Shown here piece by piece: positions 1-5,382 of a stretch of 5,883 nucleotides of DNA. The translations under genes and the position numbers were made by a program. Below the pieces are notes generated by a model. That model saw only the letters and a program-made list of their open reading frames with translations. It made no database searches and had not been told where the DNA came from. How positions within the stretch are numbered: position 1 is the first letter of the stretch; every line of letters begins with the position of its first letter. Source of the stretch: an uncultured Selenomonadales bacterium (lineage in GTDB: Bacteria > Bacillota > Negativicutes > Selenomonadales > Selenomonadaceae); assembly GCA_937915885.1 (NCBI GenBank), contig CALGGP010000202.1:1-5883 (forward strand). Direction: 5' to 3'.

Positions 1-761
1 CTATTATCAACGCATAAAGCCGTCATTAGAAATGTTCGATCGAATTTGTCTTGCTTCTCAATTGCATAATCTAAATATGCAGATTCAAACATCTTAACTA
101 CACTGACATCTATTTTTTCTGTTTGCATGTCAAGAACATCGTCTGGTGTAATTTGAGTTTTATAAATACCAACAGGATGTTTCTTATTTAAATGTAGGAT
201 ATCTATTGTAAAAGATATAATAAAATCTTTCTTCTCCTTTTTCATCAAATATAAACGAGGATAGAATTCTTGCAATATTTGTTGACGTAAATAATTAGGA
301 GTAATGACGTTATAACTACTTAGCCTTTTCAAAGAGCATTTTTCAAATGAAAGTCGAGTTTCTTGGATTCCTTCTTCATTTTGAATTATCTTCATGTCGG
401 ATTGCTCCTTGTCAAAATTGCTATCAAATGTGAAATAACGAAAAGATGATCCATATTTACTATTTACCGTTATTTTATCGAAATAATAGAGGTATACAAG
501 TCTTCCTACTCCTTGATGAGTATCTTCATCAACCTTTAATAATTCACAGAATTTATCATAACGCTCGTTAGTGAATCCTTCACCATTATCAATAATATCT
601 ACATGCAAAGTCTCTTGTTTCTCAAAAGAATCGATAGTCACATTAACTTCGATTTTTGTTGCCTTGGCATCAAGAGAATTGGCAATTGCCTCTTTAAATA
701 CCATATCTAAAGAAGGATTCTGGAAAAATATCTTAATAGCTTGTTTTGTATTTACTTTCAT
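1..761 (-). CDS. GHKL/HSP90-like ATPase, partial (C-terminus beyond window)
   Basis: I translated this frame by hand from ATG 761-759; it stays open for 253 codons to the window edge. The N-terminus has the Bergerat-fold signature of GHKL ATPases: an N box EAIANSLDA (E24, N28, D31), a G1 box DIIDNGEGF (D58, G60, G62) and a glycine-rich HQGVGR (82-87) like a G2/lid motif. This predicts ATP binding and probably ATP-dependent conformational change, as in HSP90, MutL, gyrase B or MORC proteins; no histidine-kinase H box is seen. Past residue 100 I recognise no domain. The gene starts 15 nt after the hsdR stop on the same strand, so the two are probably co-transcribed. No Shine-Dalgarno sequence precedes the ATG, and base composition is very AT-rich, which would fit a Bacteroidota-like host, though this is weak evidence. 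The role in the restriction locus is inference only. Confidence 0.8.
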   Translation of the reverse strand, partial: MKVNTKQAIKIFFQNPSLDMVFKEAIANSLDAKATKIEVNVTIDSFEKQETLHVDIIDNGEGFTNERYDKFCELLKVDEDTHQGVGRLVYLYYFDKITVNSKYGSSFRYFTFDSNFDKEQSDMKIIQNEEGIQETRLSFEKCSLKRLSSYNVITPNYLRQQILQEFYPRLYLMKKEKKDFIISFTIDILHLNKKHPVGIYKTQITPDDVLDMQTEKIDVSVVKMFESAYLDYAIEKQDKFDRTFLMTALCVDN

Positions 762-776
762 AACGATTCTATTTAT

Positions 777-1076
777 TTAATCCTCATATGCAGAAAGACC
801 TGATATCTTCTGCCCTGACACCATTCGCTTTAACAATGGAATCAAGTCATTCATGACCTCTGTTTCTTTGCGAGTACGGTCACGCCAGCCTAAATCCAAT
901 GGAGCCAACAAGTCATTTAACTTTTCACCATCAAAGATTTTTCGCTCTACGATGTCATCAACGAATGCTTTTAACGAAGCAATATCCAAATGGTGTTTGT
1001 CGGCAATATCCATCAGTTCATTTGCAAACTTCTCTGTCTTGAAAAGTTCGTAGCCATCTCTGATTTCTTTGATCAT
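777..1076 (-). CDS. hsdR: Type I restriction enzyme HsdR, C-terminal fragment
   Basis: The 99 residues match the extreme C-terminal domain of type I restriction subunit R of the EcoEI type. Visible are FKTEKFANELMDIADKH, then SLKAFVDDIVERKIFDGEKL, then DLLAPLDLGW and a final KISGLSAYED, which is where HsdR proteins end. HsdR is the ATP-dependent DNA translocase and nuclease of the HsdRMS complex, normally about 800-1000 residues, so helicase and nuclease domains are absent here. The first Met (ATG 1076-1074) is merely the first in-frame one; the frame stays open a few codons further, then hits a stop inside DNA that reads as dnaA on the other strand. The gene is therefore cut at a join near 1076, either by misassembly or by a real rearrangement. 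It is followed closely by the GHKL ATPase gene. Confidence 0.8.
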   Translation of the reverse strand: MIKEIRDGYELFKTEKFANELMDIADKHHLDIASLKAFVDDIVERKIFDGEKLNDLLAPLDLGWRDRTRKETEVMNDLIPLLKRMVSGQKISGLSAYED

Positions 1077-1090
1077 GAATATGAGGTGGA
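1065..1090. other. Probable join between hsdR block and dnaA fragment
   Basis: Left of this interval the minus strand codes for HsdR. Right of it the plus strand codes for DnaA, with no stop, start or intergenic spacer between. Both coding sequences are interrupted internally here. The exact breakpoint cannot be fixed from sequence alone; the shared stretch around TGATCATGA is the best guess. This pattern is typical of a chimeric assembly. Confidence 0.6.
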
Positions 1091-1442
1091 ATTCAAGAAT
1101 TCAGATGAGCTTCTTTCCGAGTCCGCAAATAAATCCATAGGTCGCCAGAGCTATGCATCGGAACTCAATCCTCAGTACACCTTTGAAAACTTCATAGACG
1201 GACCTTCGAGTAACCTGGCTTATTCCGCTGCACTCGCGGTAGCAGAATCTCCGGGTGAATTCTACAATCCGCTCTTTATCTACGGCGGCGCAGGTCTTGG
1301 AAAAACACACCTTATGGAATCTGTTGGTAACTATATTTATCAGCATAATTCTTCAAAAACTAAAATATGTTACATAACTGCAGAAAACTTAATGAACGAA
1401 TTTATAAAAGGTCTTCGTTCTAATACAATGGAAAATTTTAAA
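1077..1442 (+). pseudogene. dnaA: dnaA internal fragment (linker to AAA+ Walker A region)
   Basis: About 121 codons encode an internal part of the replication initiator DnaA. The frame begins in a variable acidic stretch (linker domain II), then shows LNPQYTFENFIDGPSSNLAY, the entry to the AAA+ domain, then NPLFIYGGAGLGKTHLMESV with the Walker A motif GGAGLGKT. It continues with ICYITAENLMNEFIKGLRS and NTMENFK. A normal DnaA of about 450 residues would continue into a KYR...LLIDDIQF Walker B segment, but here the sequence switches in frame to Era. Domain I, Walker B, the sensors and the DNA-binding domain IV are absent, so it cannot work as an initiator. The NPLFIYGG/AENLMNEFI wording reminds me of spirochaete DnaA, at low confidence. 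GC is about 25-47% in different lines, unlike the following era. Confidence 0.8.
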
Positions 1443-1447
1443 TCGGG
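1428..1447. other. Microhomology join between dnaA fragment and era
   Basis: The codons for M-E-N-F-K-S at 1428-1445 fit both parents. DnaA proteins have a segment of the form N-x-M-E-x-F-K-x-K-Y-R, and Firmicute Era proteins start with a short leader ending F-K-S-G-F. Up to about 18 nt could thus be common to both sources, which is what an overlap-based assembly chimera needs. GC content jumps immediately after this point. Confidence 0.6.
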
Positions 1448-2318
1448 ATTTGCGGCGGTGATCGGTCGTCCGAACGTCGGCAAATCGACCCTTATCAATC
1501 GGCTCATCGGACAAAAGATCGCGATCACTTCCGATAAGCCGCAAACTACTCGTTCGCGCATTCAATGCATCCTCACCGTCGACGACGCGCAAATTATTTT
1601 CCTCGACACCCCGGGCATTCATAAGCCCAAATTCAAGCTGGGAGAATACATGCTCCGCGCGGCGGAAGGCACTCTTAAGGAAGTTGACGCGATCCTGTTC
1701 GTGATCGACGCGAGTGAAAAATTCGGAGGCGGCGAAAAATATATTCTCGAGCGGCTAAAGGCGACGGAGCGCCCCGTGATTCTCGTCGTCAACAAACTCG
1801 ATCTGATTGCGCGCGAAAAAGTTCTGCCGATCATCGCCGAATACTCCGCGCGGAGGAATTTTGCGGCGGTCGTGCCGATCAGCGCCGCCGACGGTACCAA
1901 CGTCAATGCGGTTGTCGACGAGCTCAAAAAATTTTTGCCCGACGGTCCGAAATATTATCCCGACGACATGGTGACCGATCAGCCCGAGCGATTGATCGTG
2001 GCGGAATTGATTCGGGAAAAATTATTGCACTTGACGGAGGACGAAGTGCCGCACTCGATCGCGGTCGACATCGAAGAGATGACGCGGCGACCGAACGGCG
2101 ATCATTACATTCGAGCGCATATTTATGTTGAGCGCGATTCTCAAAAGGGCATTTTGATCGGCAAGAAGGGCTCGATGCTCAAAAAGGTTGGGGAGCAATC
2201 GCGCCCCGAGATTGAGATGCTGCTCGGCTCGAAAGTGTTCTTGGATTTATGGGTGAAGGTTAAAAAGGACTGGCGAAATTCCGTCGGCGCCATTCAAAAC
2301 TTCGGGCTCGGTGACTGA
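1428..2318 (+). CDS. era: GTPase Era
   Basis: Era is an essential GTPase that binds the 3' end of 16S rRNA and acts in 30S subunit maturation. From ATG 1428 the product has 296 residues, the usual Era length of about 300. The GTPase motifs are in order: G1 GRPNVGKS (13-20), switch KPQTTRSRI with the conserved Era TT (40-41), G3 DTPG (60-63), G4 NKLD (122-125) and G5 SAAD (152-155). The C-terminal KH domain has the GILIGKKGSMLKKVG loop (GKKG at 245-248) and ends with the typical VFLDLWVKVKKDWR. The frame is open upstream to 990 through dnaA and antisense hsdR sequence, but that 442-residue reading is not a natural protein. I choose 1428 because M-E-N-F-K-S-G-F matches family N-termini. No Shine-Dalgarno sequence precedes it, as expected if the upstream DNA is foreign. 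The gene is followed by a repeat island and then DUF502. Confidence 0.93.
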   Translation: MENFKSGFAAVIGRPNVGKSTLINRLIGQKIAITSDKPQTTRSRIQCILTVDDAQIIFLDTPGIHKPKFKLGEYMLRAAEGTLKEVDAILFVIDASEKFGGGEKYILERLKATERPVILVVNKLDLIAREKVLPIIAEYSARRNFAAVVPISAADGTNVNAVVDELKKFLPDGPKYYPDDMVTDQPERLIVAELIREKLLHLTEDEVPHSIAVDIEEMTRRPNGDHYIRAHIYVERDSQKGILIGKKGSMLKKVGEQSRPEIEMLLGSKVFLDLWVKVKKDWRNSVGAIQNFGLGD

Positions 2319-2320
2319 TA
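2310..2320. repeat. Left copy of 11-bp direct repeat GGTGACTGATA
   Basis: This sequence covers the last two era sense codons, its TGA stop and two more bases. An identical copy lies at 2561-2571, bracketing the GC-rich repeat island. It looks like a target-site duplication. Confidence 0.7.
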
Positions 2321-2560
2321 ATCATGGGGCGCCGTCGACGCTCCCGCCCACCGAGCACGGCGCCCAACGGAGGAAGCAGTTCCCACCCGCGTCGGCGGCG
2401 CCCCGCGCCTCAAAGCGAAGTGTCCACTGAGAACGCGGCGCCCGCCCACCAACGACGCTGCCCAACCTGGATCGGCATTGCCTACCTGCGTCGGCGCCGC
2501 CCCTTCTTCAAAGCGGAGTGTTCGCTGTGAGTGCGGCGCCTTCTTATTCGTTCGGATCAT
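2321..2560. repeat. GC-rich intergenic repeat island with about 99-bp tandem units
   Basis: This 240-bp non-coding stretch separates era from the DUF502 gene. It holds two imperfect direct copies with a period near 99 bp, roughly 2343-2440 and 2441-2540. Matching anchors are CGCCCACC at 2345-2352 and 2440-2447, GCGTCGGCG at 2389 and 2488, CAAAGCG at 2411 and 2509, and GCGGCGCC ending each unit. It is rich in the palindrome GGCGCC. The first 28 bp (2324-2351) recur with one mismatch between the two reductase genes. Frames open across it on both strands, but their translations are repetitive and Arg/Ala/Gly/Pro-rich, with no family resemblance, so I treat it as non-coding. A short ATCATGG occurs at both its ends (2321-2327, 2556-2562). 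Confidence 0.7.
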
Positions 2561-2571
2561 GGTGACTGATA
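2561..2571. repeat. Right copy of 11-bp direct repeat GGTGACTGATA
   Basis: This is an exact match to 2310-2320 and ends immediately before the TTG start of the DUF502 gene. Removing one copy plus the island would leave the era stop, two bases and the TTG start. Confidence 0.7.
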
Positions 2572-3153
2572 TTGGATAAAAAAAATAACGGCGGCAGCGC
2601 GCTTTCGGATTACTTCATCAAGGGACTGGTCGTCCTGATTCCGATCGCGATCACATTTTCCGTCGTCAAATGGGTTTTGGATTTAACCGAGGGCGTTCTC
2701 GGCAAAAATCTGCCGTTCTATTTCCCCGGGCTCGGACTGGTCTCGGTGCTTCTTCTGATTTTCATCGTCGGCTGGTTTTCGTCGCATTTATTCTGGCAAC
2801 GCATCATCGCGCTCGGCGAGGCGCTACTCGACAAAATTCCCGTCGTCAAATTCATATACAAGAGCGTCAAACAATTTTCGGCGGCGATGTTTGAATCGAC
2901 GGGGCTGTTTAAGACCGTGGTGCTGGTGCCGTATCATCAATCGCTGACGATGGGCTTTTTGATCTCGGACGCGCCCGCCGCCGTCAATGAAAAGCTCGAG
3001 GGCGAATACGTTTGCGTGTTCGTGCCTTGGAGCCTGAACATGACGTCGGGGACAAATTTATTCGTCAAGAAAGCCGATGTGATCTTCGTTGACATCAAGC
3101 CCGAGGACGCGCTCCGATTTATGCTCACCGCCGGCGCCGTCAAACCGAATTAA
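2572..3153 (+). CDS. DUF502 family membrane protein
   Basis: This 193-residue protein belongs to the DUF502 family, related to the plant LIKE-COV proteins; its biochemical role is not established. Two hydrophobic segments are visible, about 19-36 (VVLIPIAITFSVVKW) and 53-70 (LGLVSVLLLIFIVGWF), followed by a soluble C-terminal part. Family hallmarks are IPVVKFIYKSVKQF (89-102) and a V-P-x(5)-TSGTNLFV segment (151-165), equivalent to the usual VPTTPNPTSG. Length is typical. The start is TTG 2572: the frame has a stop at 2563-2565 and no ATG or GTG in between, and the N-terminus fits the family. No good Shine-Dalgarno sequence is seen. Without the repeat island the start would lie 2 nt after the era stop, suggesting translational coupling originally. 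The stop overlaps that of the convergent reductase gene. Confidence 0.88.
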   Translation: MDKKNNGGSALSDYFIKGLVVLIPIAITFSVVKWVLDLTEGVLGKNLPFYFPGLGLVSVLLLIFIVGWFSSHLFWQRIIALGEALLDKIPVVKFIYKSVKQFSAAMFESTGLFKTVVLVPYHQSLTMGFLISDAPAAVNEKLEGEYVCVFVPWSLNMTSGTNLFVKKADVIFVDIKPEDALRFMLTAGAVKPN

Positions 3154-4142
3154 GTTTTTTTGACGTGAGGGACGTAGGCGGACTCGAGCAGTTGAATTTC
3201 GTCGTCGTCGAGAACGATATCGAGCGCCGACACCGCCTCCTCCAAATGCTCAACGCTCGCCGCTCCGATTATCGGCGCCGTCACGTATTTTTTATTGAAC
3301 ATCCACGCGAGCGCCTCTTGCGCCATCGAACAGCCGCGATTATTCGCCGCCTCCTCGATCGCCTCGACCACGGGCTTGTCAACTTCGTCGATTGCGGGCT
3401 TTGTCAACAGCATCGTCAGCACGTTGATATCTTCCTCGTCGTCCGACACCGACTCGCTCAACGGTTGCGCGCACTTGCCGCCCGCCAGCGGCGACCACGG
3501 CACGATTGCCATTTTCCGATCGCGACACAGCGGAATCAGTTCGCGCTCCTCCTCGCGGTACAGCAGATTGTATTGAAATTGCATCGACGCAAACCGCGTC
3601 CAACCGTGCTGCTCCGCGAGTTTTTGCATGCGCTCGAGCTGCCACGCAAACAGCGTCGTCGCTCCGATGTAGCGCGCCTTGCCGGATTTTACGACATCGT
3701 TCATCGTCTCCATGACTTCTTCGACGGGCGTGAACGGATCGAGCCGATGAATTTGATACACGTCAACGTAATCCATCTGCAGGCGCTCGAGGCTGTGATC
3801 GATCTCCGCCAAAATATTTTTGCGCGACAGCCCGCCGCCGTTGGGCATTTCGGGACGCATATCGAAGCCGACCTTGGTAGCGACGACAATACTGTCGCGG
3901 TTAATGCCGAAGTCGCGAACCAGCCGTCCGAGGTAGTCTTCGCTCGAGCCCGACTGATAGACGTTGGCGGTGTCGAAGAAATTGATCCCGAGCTCGATCG
4001 CGCGCTCGAAAATAATTTTCGACTCGTCGTAGTCCTTCGCCATCGAGAAAACGTCGTTGGGGTCGGGGTCGCCGAAGTTCATGCAGCCGAGGCAGATGCG
4101 CGAAACGTCCATGCCGGTGTTGCCGAATTTTACATATTGCAC
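3150..4142 (-). CDS. YajO-like aldo/keto reductase (paralogue 1)
   Basis: This is a 330-residue NAD(P)H-dependent oxidoreductase of the aldo/keto reductase superfamily, a TIM barrel, cytoplasmic. The catalytic tetrad is intact: D57 and Y62 in FFDTANVY, K90 in VATKVGF and H132 in VYQIHRLD. The closest named relative I recognise is E. coli YajO, from shared blocks such as YREEERELIPLC, IVPWSPLAGG and the C-terminal PxIGA. The physiological substrate is unknown. I choose GTG 4142-4140 rather than GTG 4151-4149: it aligns with Met1 of the neighbouring paralogue (QYVKFGNTGMDVSRICLG in both), gives the same length, and has GGGAG 8 nt upstream, which the earlier start would overlap. After SPLAGG the region around 215-250 is acidic (SDDEEDIN) and lacks the HPWG...TAR loop of the paralogue, suggesting a different substrate. 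The CDS ends within TTAA shared with the DUF502 gene. Confidence 0.92.
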   Translation of the reverse strand: MQYVKFGNTGMDVSRICLGCMNFGDPDPNDVFSMAKDYDESKIIFERAIELGINFFDTANVYQSGSSEDYLGRLVRDFGINRDSIVVATKVGFDMRPEMPNGGGLSRKNILAEIDHSLERLQMDYVDVYQIHRLDPFTPVEEVMETMNDVVKSGKARYIGATTLFAWQLERMQKLAEQHGWTRFASMQFQYNLLYREEERELIPLCRDRKMAIVPWSPLAGGKCAQPLSESVSDDEEDINVLTMLLTKPAIDEVDKPVVEAIEEAANNRGCSMAQEALAWMFNKKYVTAPIIGAASVEHLEEAVSALDIVLDDDEIQLLESAYVPHVKKT

Positions 4143-4150
4143 GTTGATCA

Positions 4151-4155
4151 CTCCC
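4151..4155 (-). promoter_or_regulatory. Shine-Dalgarno GGGAG that decides the reductase 1 start
   Basis: On the minus strand GGGAG lies 8 nt before GTG 4142. The alternative GTG at 4151-4149 begins on the last G of this motif, so it is unlikely to be the start. Confidence 0.65.
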
Positions 4156-4193
4156 GATTGTTATTCGAGACGATCATATCACAAAGAAGATAA

Positions 4194-4235
4194 ATAGGAA
4201 ATAGGAATTAGGAATGAGGAATTAGGAATTAGGAA
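4194..4235. repeat. Heptamer tandem array, six units of NNAGGAA
   Basis: Six contiguous 7-nt units read ATAGGAA, ATAGGAA, TTAGGAA, TGAGGAA, TTAGGAA, TTAGGAA, then TTGAG. The array lies 51 nt upstream of reductase 1 in the gap between the two reductase genes. It is AT-rich against a GC-rich background. Confidence 0.85.
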
Positions 4236-4249
4236 TTGAGTGGCGGCGG

Positions 4250-4277
4250 ATGGGGCGCCGTCGACGCTCCCACCCAC
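4250..4277. repeat. Dispersed GC-rich repeat, second copy of era/DUF502 island edge
   Basis: These 28 bp match 2324-2351 with one mismatch (A4272 versus G2346), and the match weakens beyond. The copy includes the palindromes GGCGCC and GTCGAC. It is followed by a 7-bp inverted repeat, CCGACGG 4280-4286 and CCGTCGG 4301-4307, with a 14-nt loop. It sits between the two heptamer arrays, so 4194-4355 may be one composite element. Confidence 0.75.
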
Positions 4278-4327
4278 GACCGACGGCACCCCGCTGCTCA
4301 CCGTCGGCTGTCGCCCTCGAACCCCCA

Positions 4328-4355
4328 ATTACGCATTACGCATTTCGCATTACGA
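4328..4355. repeat. Heptamer tandem array, four units of ATTACGC type
   Basis: Four contiguous units read ATTACGC, ATTACGC, ATTTCGC, ATTACGA, then ATTG. The array starts 6 nt beyond the stop of reductase 2 on the minus strand. Read on the minus strand the units are GCGTAAT, the same NNGNAAT pattern as TAGGAAT in the array at 4194-4235. Both run inward into TG(A/G)G, so the two arrays form a diverged inverted pair. Confidence 0.8.
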
Positions 4356-4361
4356 ATTGCC

Positions 4362-5354
4362 TTAAAACGCGCCGGTCTTGATGTGCGGGACGTAGGGAGC
4401 CTCGAGCGCCTTGATCTCGTCGTCGTCAAGTTTGATGTCGAGCGCGCCGACCGCTTCTTCGATGTGCTTGACGGAAGTCGTGCCGACGATCGGAGCGGTG
4501 ATGTAATCCTTGCTGAGCATCCACGCGAGAGATTCTTGCGCCATCGATCTTCCGTTTTCGCGCGCGATTTTTTCAAGGTTGTCGACGACGATTTTATCAA
4601 CGTCATTGGTCGCGTCCCAAACCATTGGCGATACTTCATCGATCGAGTTCCGCGCGGTTTTCGTCCCCCACGGGTGCGCGCAACGTCCGCCCGCCAACGG
4701 CGACCACGGCACGATTGCCATCTTTCGATCGCGACACAACGGAATGATCTCGCGCTCTTCCTCTCGATAGATCAGATTGTATTGCGGCTGCAGTGATGCA
4801 AACTCCGTCCAGCCGTTGCGCTCGGCAATGTTTTGCATGCGCTCGAGCTGCCACGCAAAGATCGTCGACGCTCCGATATAACGCGCCTTGCCGGCTTTGA
4901 CAACGTCGTGGAGTGCCTCCATGATCTCGCGCATCGGCGTCTTCGGATCGAGACGATGAATTTGATACACGTCGACATAGTCAAGTCCGAGCCGTTGAAG
5001 GCTGTGATCGATCTCCGCCATGATATTTTTTCGAGACGAGCCGCCGCCGTTCGGACGTCCCGGGCGCATGTCGAAGTGAACTTTGGTAGCGACAACGATC
5101 TCGTCGCGGTCGAGCCCGAACTCGCGGATCAACTTGCCGGTGATCTCCTCGCTCGTGCCCATCTGATAGACGTTGGCGGTGTCGAAATAATTGATCCCCA
5201 ACTCGATCGCGCGTTTGAAAAGCGGCTTGGCGTCGTCGTAATCCTTCGCCCAAGGAAAAACGCCGTTCTCCTTGCCGGGCTTGCCGAAGCTCATCATGCC
5301 GAGGCAGATGCGCGAGACATCCATCCCCGTATTGCCGAATTTCACGTACTGCAT
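4362..5354 (-). CDS. YajO-like aldo/keto reductase (paralogue 2)
   Basis: This is a 330-residue aldo/keto reductase, a paralogue of the downstream gene with identical length and N-terminal block. The tetrad is D58 and Y63 (YFDTANVY), K91 (VATKVHF) and H133 (VYQIHRLD). It keeps the YajO-type segment SPLAGGRCAHPWGTKTAR, where E. coli YajO has a similar PWGETTAR loop, and a YVPH block near the C-terminus, so it looks like the more canonical of the two. The expected reaction is NAD(P)H-dependent carbonyl reduction; E. coli YajO has been linked to 1-deoxyxylulose 5-phosphate formation, but the substrate here is unknown. The start is ATG 5354-5352, with a purine-rich AAAGGGAAAG just upstream. It lies 28 nt after the stop of the GxxExxY gene and 219 nt before reductase 1, all on the minus strand. 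Confidence 0.93.
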   Translation of the reverse strand: MQYVKFGNTGMDVSRICLGMMSFGKPGKENGVFPWAKDYDDAKPLFKRAIELGINYFDTANVYQMGTSEEITGKLIREFGLDRDEIVVATKVHFDMRPGRPNGGGSSRKNIMAEIDHSLQRLGLDYVDVYQIHRLDPKTPMREIMEALHDVVKAGKARYIGASTIFAWQLERMQNIAERNGWTEFASLQPQYNLIYREEEREIIPLCRDRKMAIVPWSPLAGGRCAHPWGTKTARNSIDEVSPMVWDATNDVDKIVVDNLEKIARENGRSMAQESLAWMLSKDYITAPIVGTTSVKHIEEAVGALDIKLDDDEIKALEAPYVPHIKTGAF

Positions 5355-5382
5355 GTTTCTTTCCCTTTCTCGTAAGTGCTCT

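Noticed and set aside
571..780. Plus-strand frame of 69 codons
   Set aside because: It is antisense to the N-terminal Bergerat fold of the ATPase, which is clearly the coding strand.
990..2318. A natural 442-residue DnaA-Era fusion GTPase
   Set aside because: Its first 29 residues are antisense hsdR, the DnaA part lacks Walker B and all DNA-binding parts, and the join falls in a stretch compatible with both parents. Era alone from 1428 has normal length.
2294..2560. Minus-strand frame of 88 codons across the era/DUF502 island
   Set aside because: The translation repeats itself because the DNA is a tandem repeat. It overlaps the end of era and shows no fold or start signal.
4143..4151. GTG 4151 as start of reductase 1
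   Set aside because: It overlaps the GGGAG Shine-Dalgarno and would add three residues absent from the paralogue.
3165..4193. Long plus-strand frame of 342 codons
   Set aside because: It lies wholly opposite the reductase 1 gene, is Arg/His/Leu-rich and has no recognisable family; it is a GC-driven shadow frame.
4280..4307. Intrinsic terminator between the reductases
   Set aside because: The 7-bp stem has a 14-nt loop and no following T-run on either strand.
4194..4355. CRISPR array
   Set aside because: Units are 7 nt and contiguous with no spacers, and there are no cas genes.
4236..4796. Plus-strand frame of 186 codons starting in the inter-reductase repeat
   Set aside because: It begins in repeat DNA and continues antisense to reductase 2, with no family resemblance.
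4833..5375. Plus-strand frame of 180 codons opposite reductase 2
   Set aside because: It has the same shadow composition as the frame opposite reductase 1 and mirrors the conserved reductase codons.
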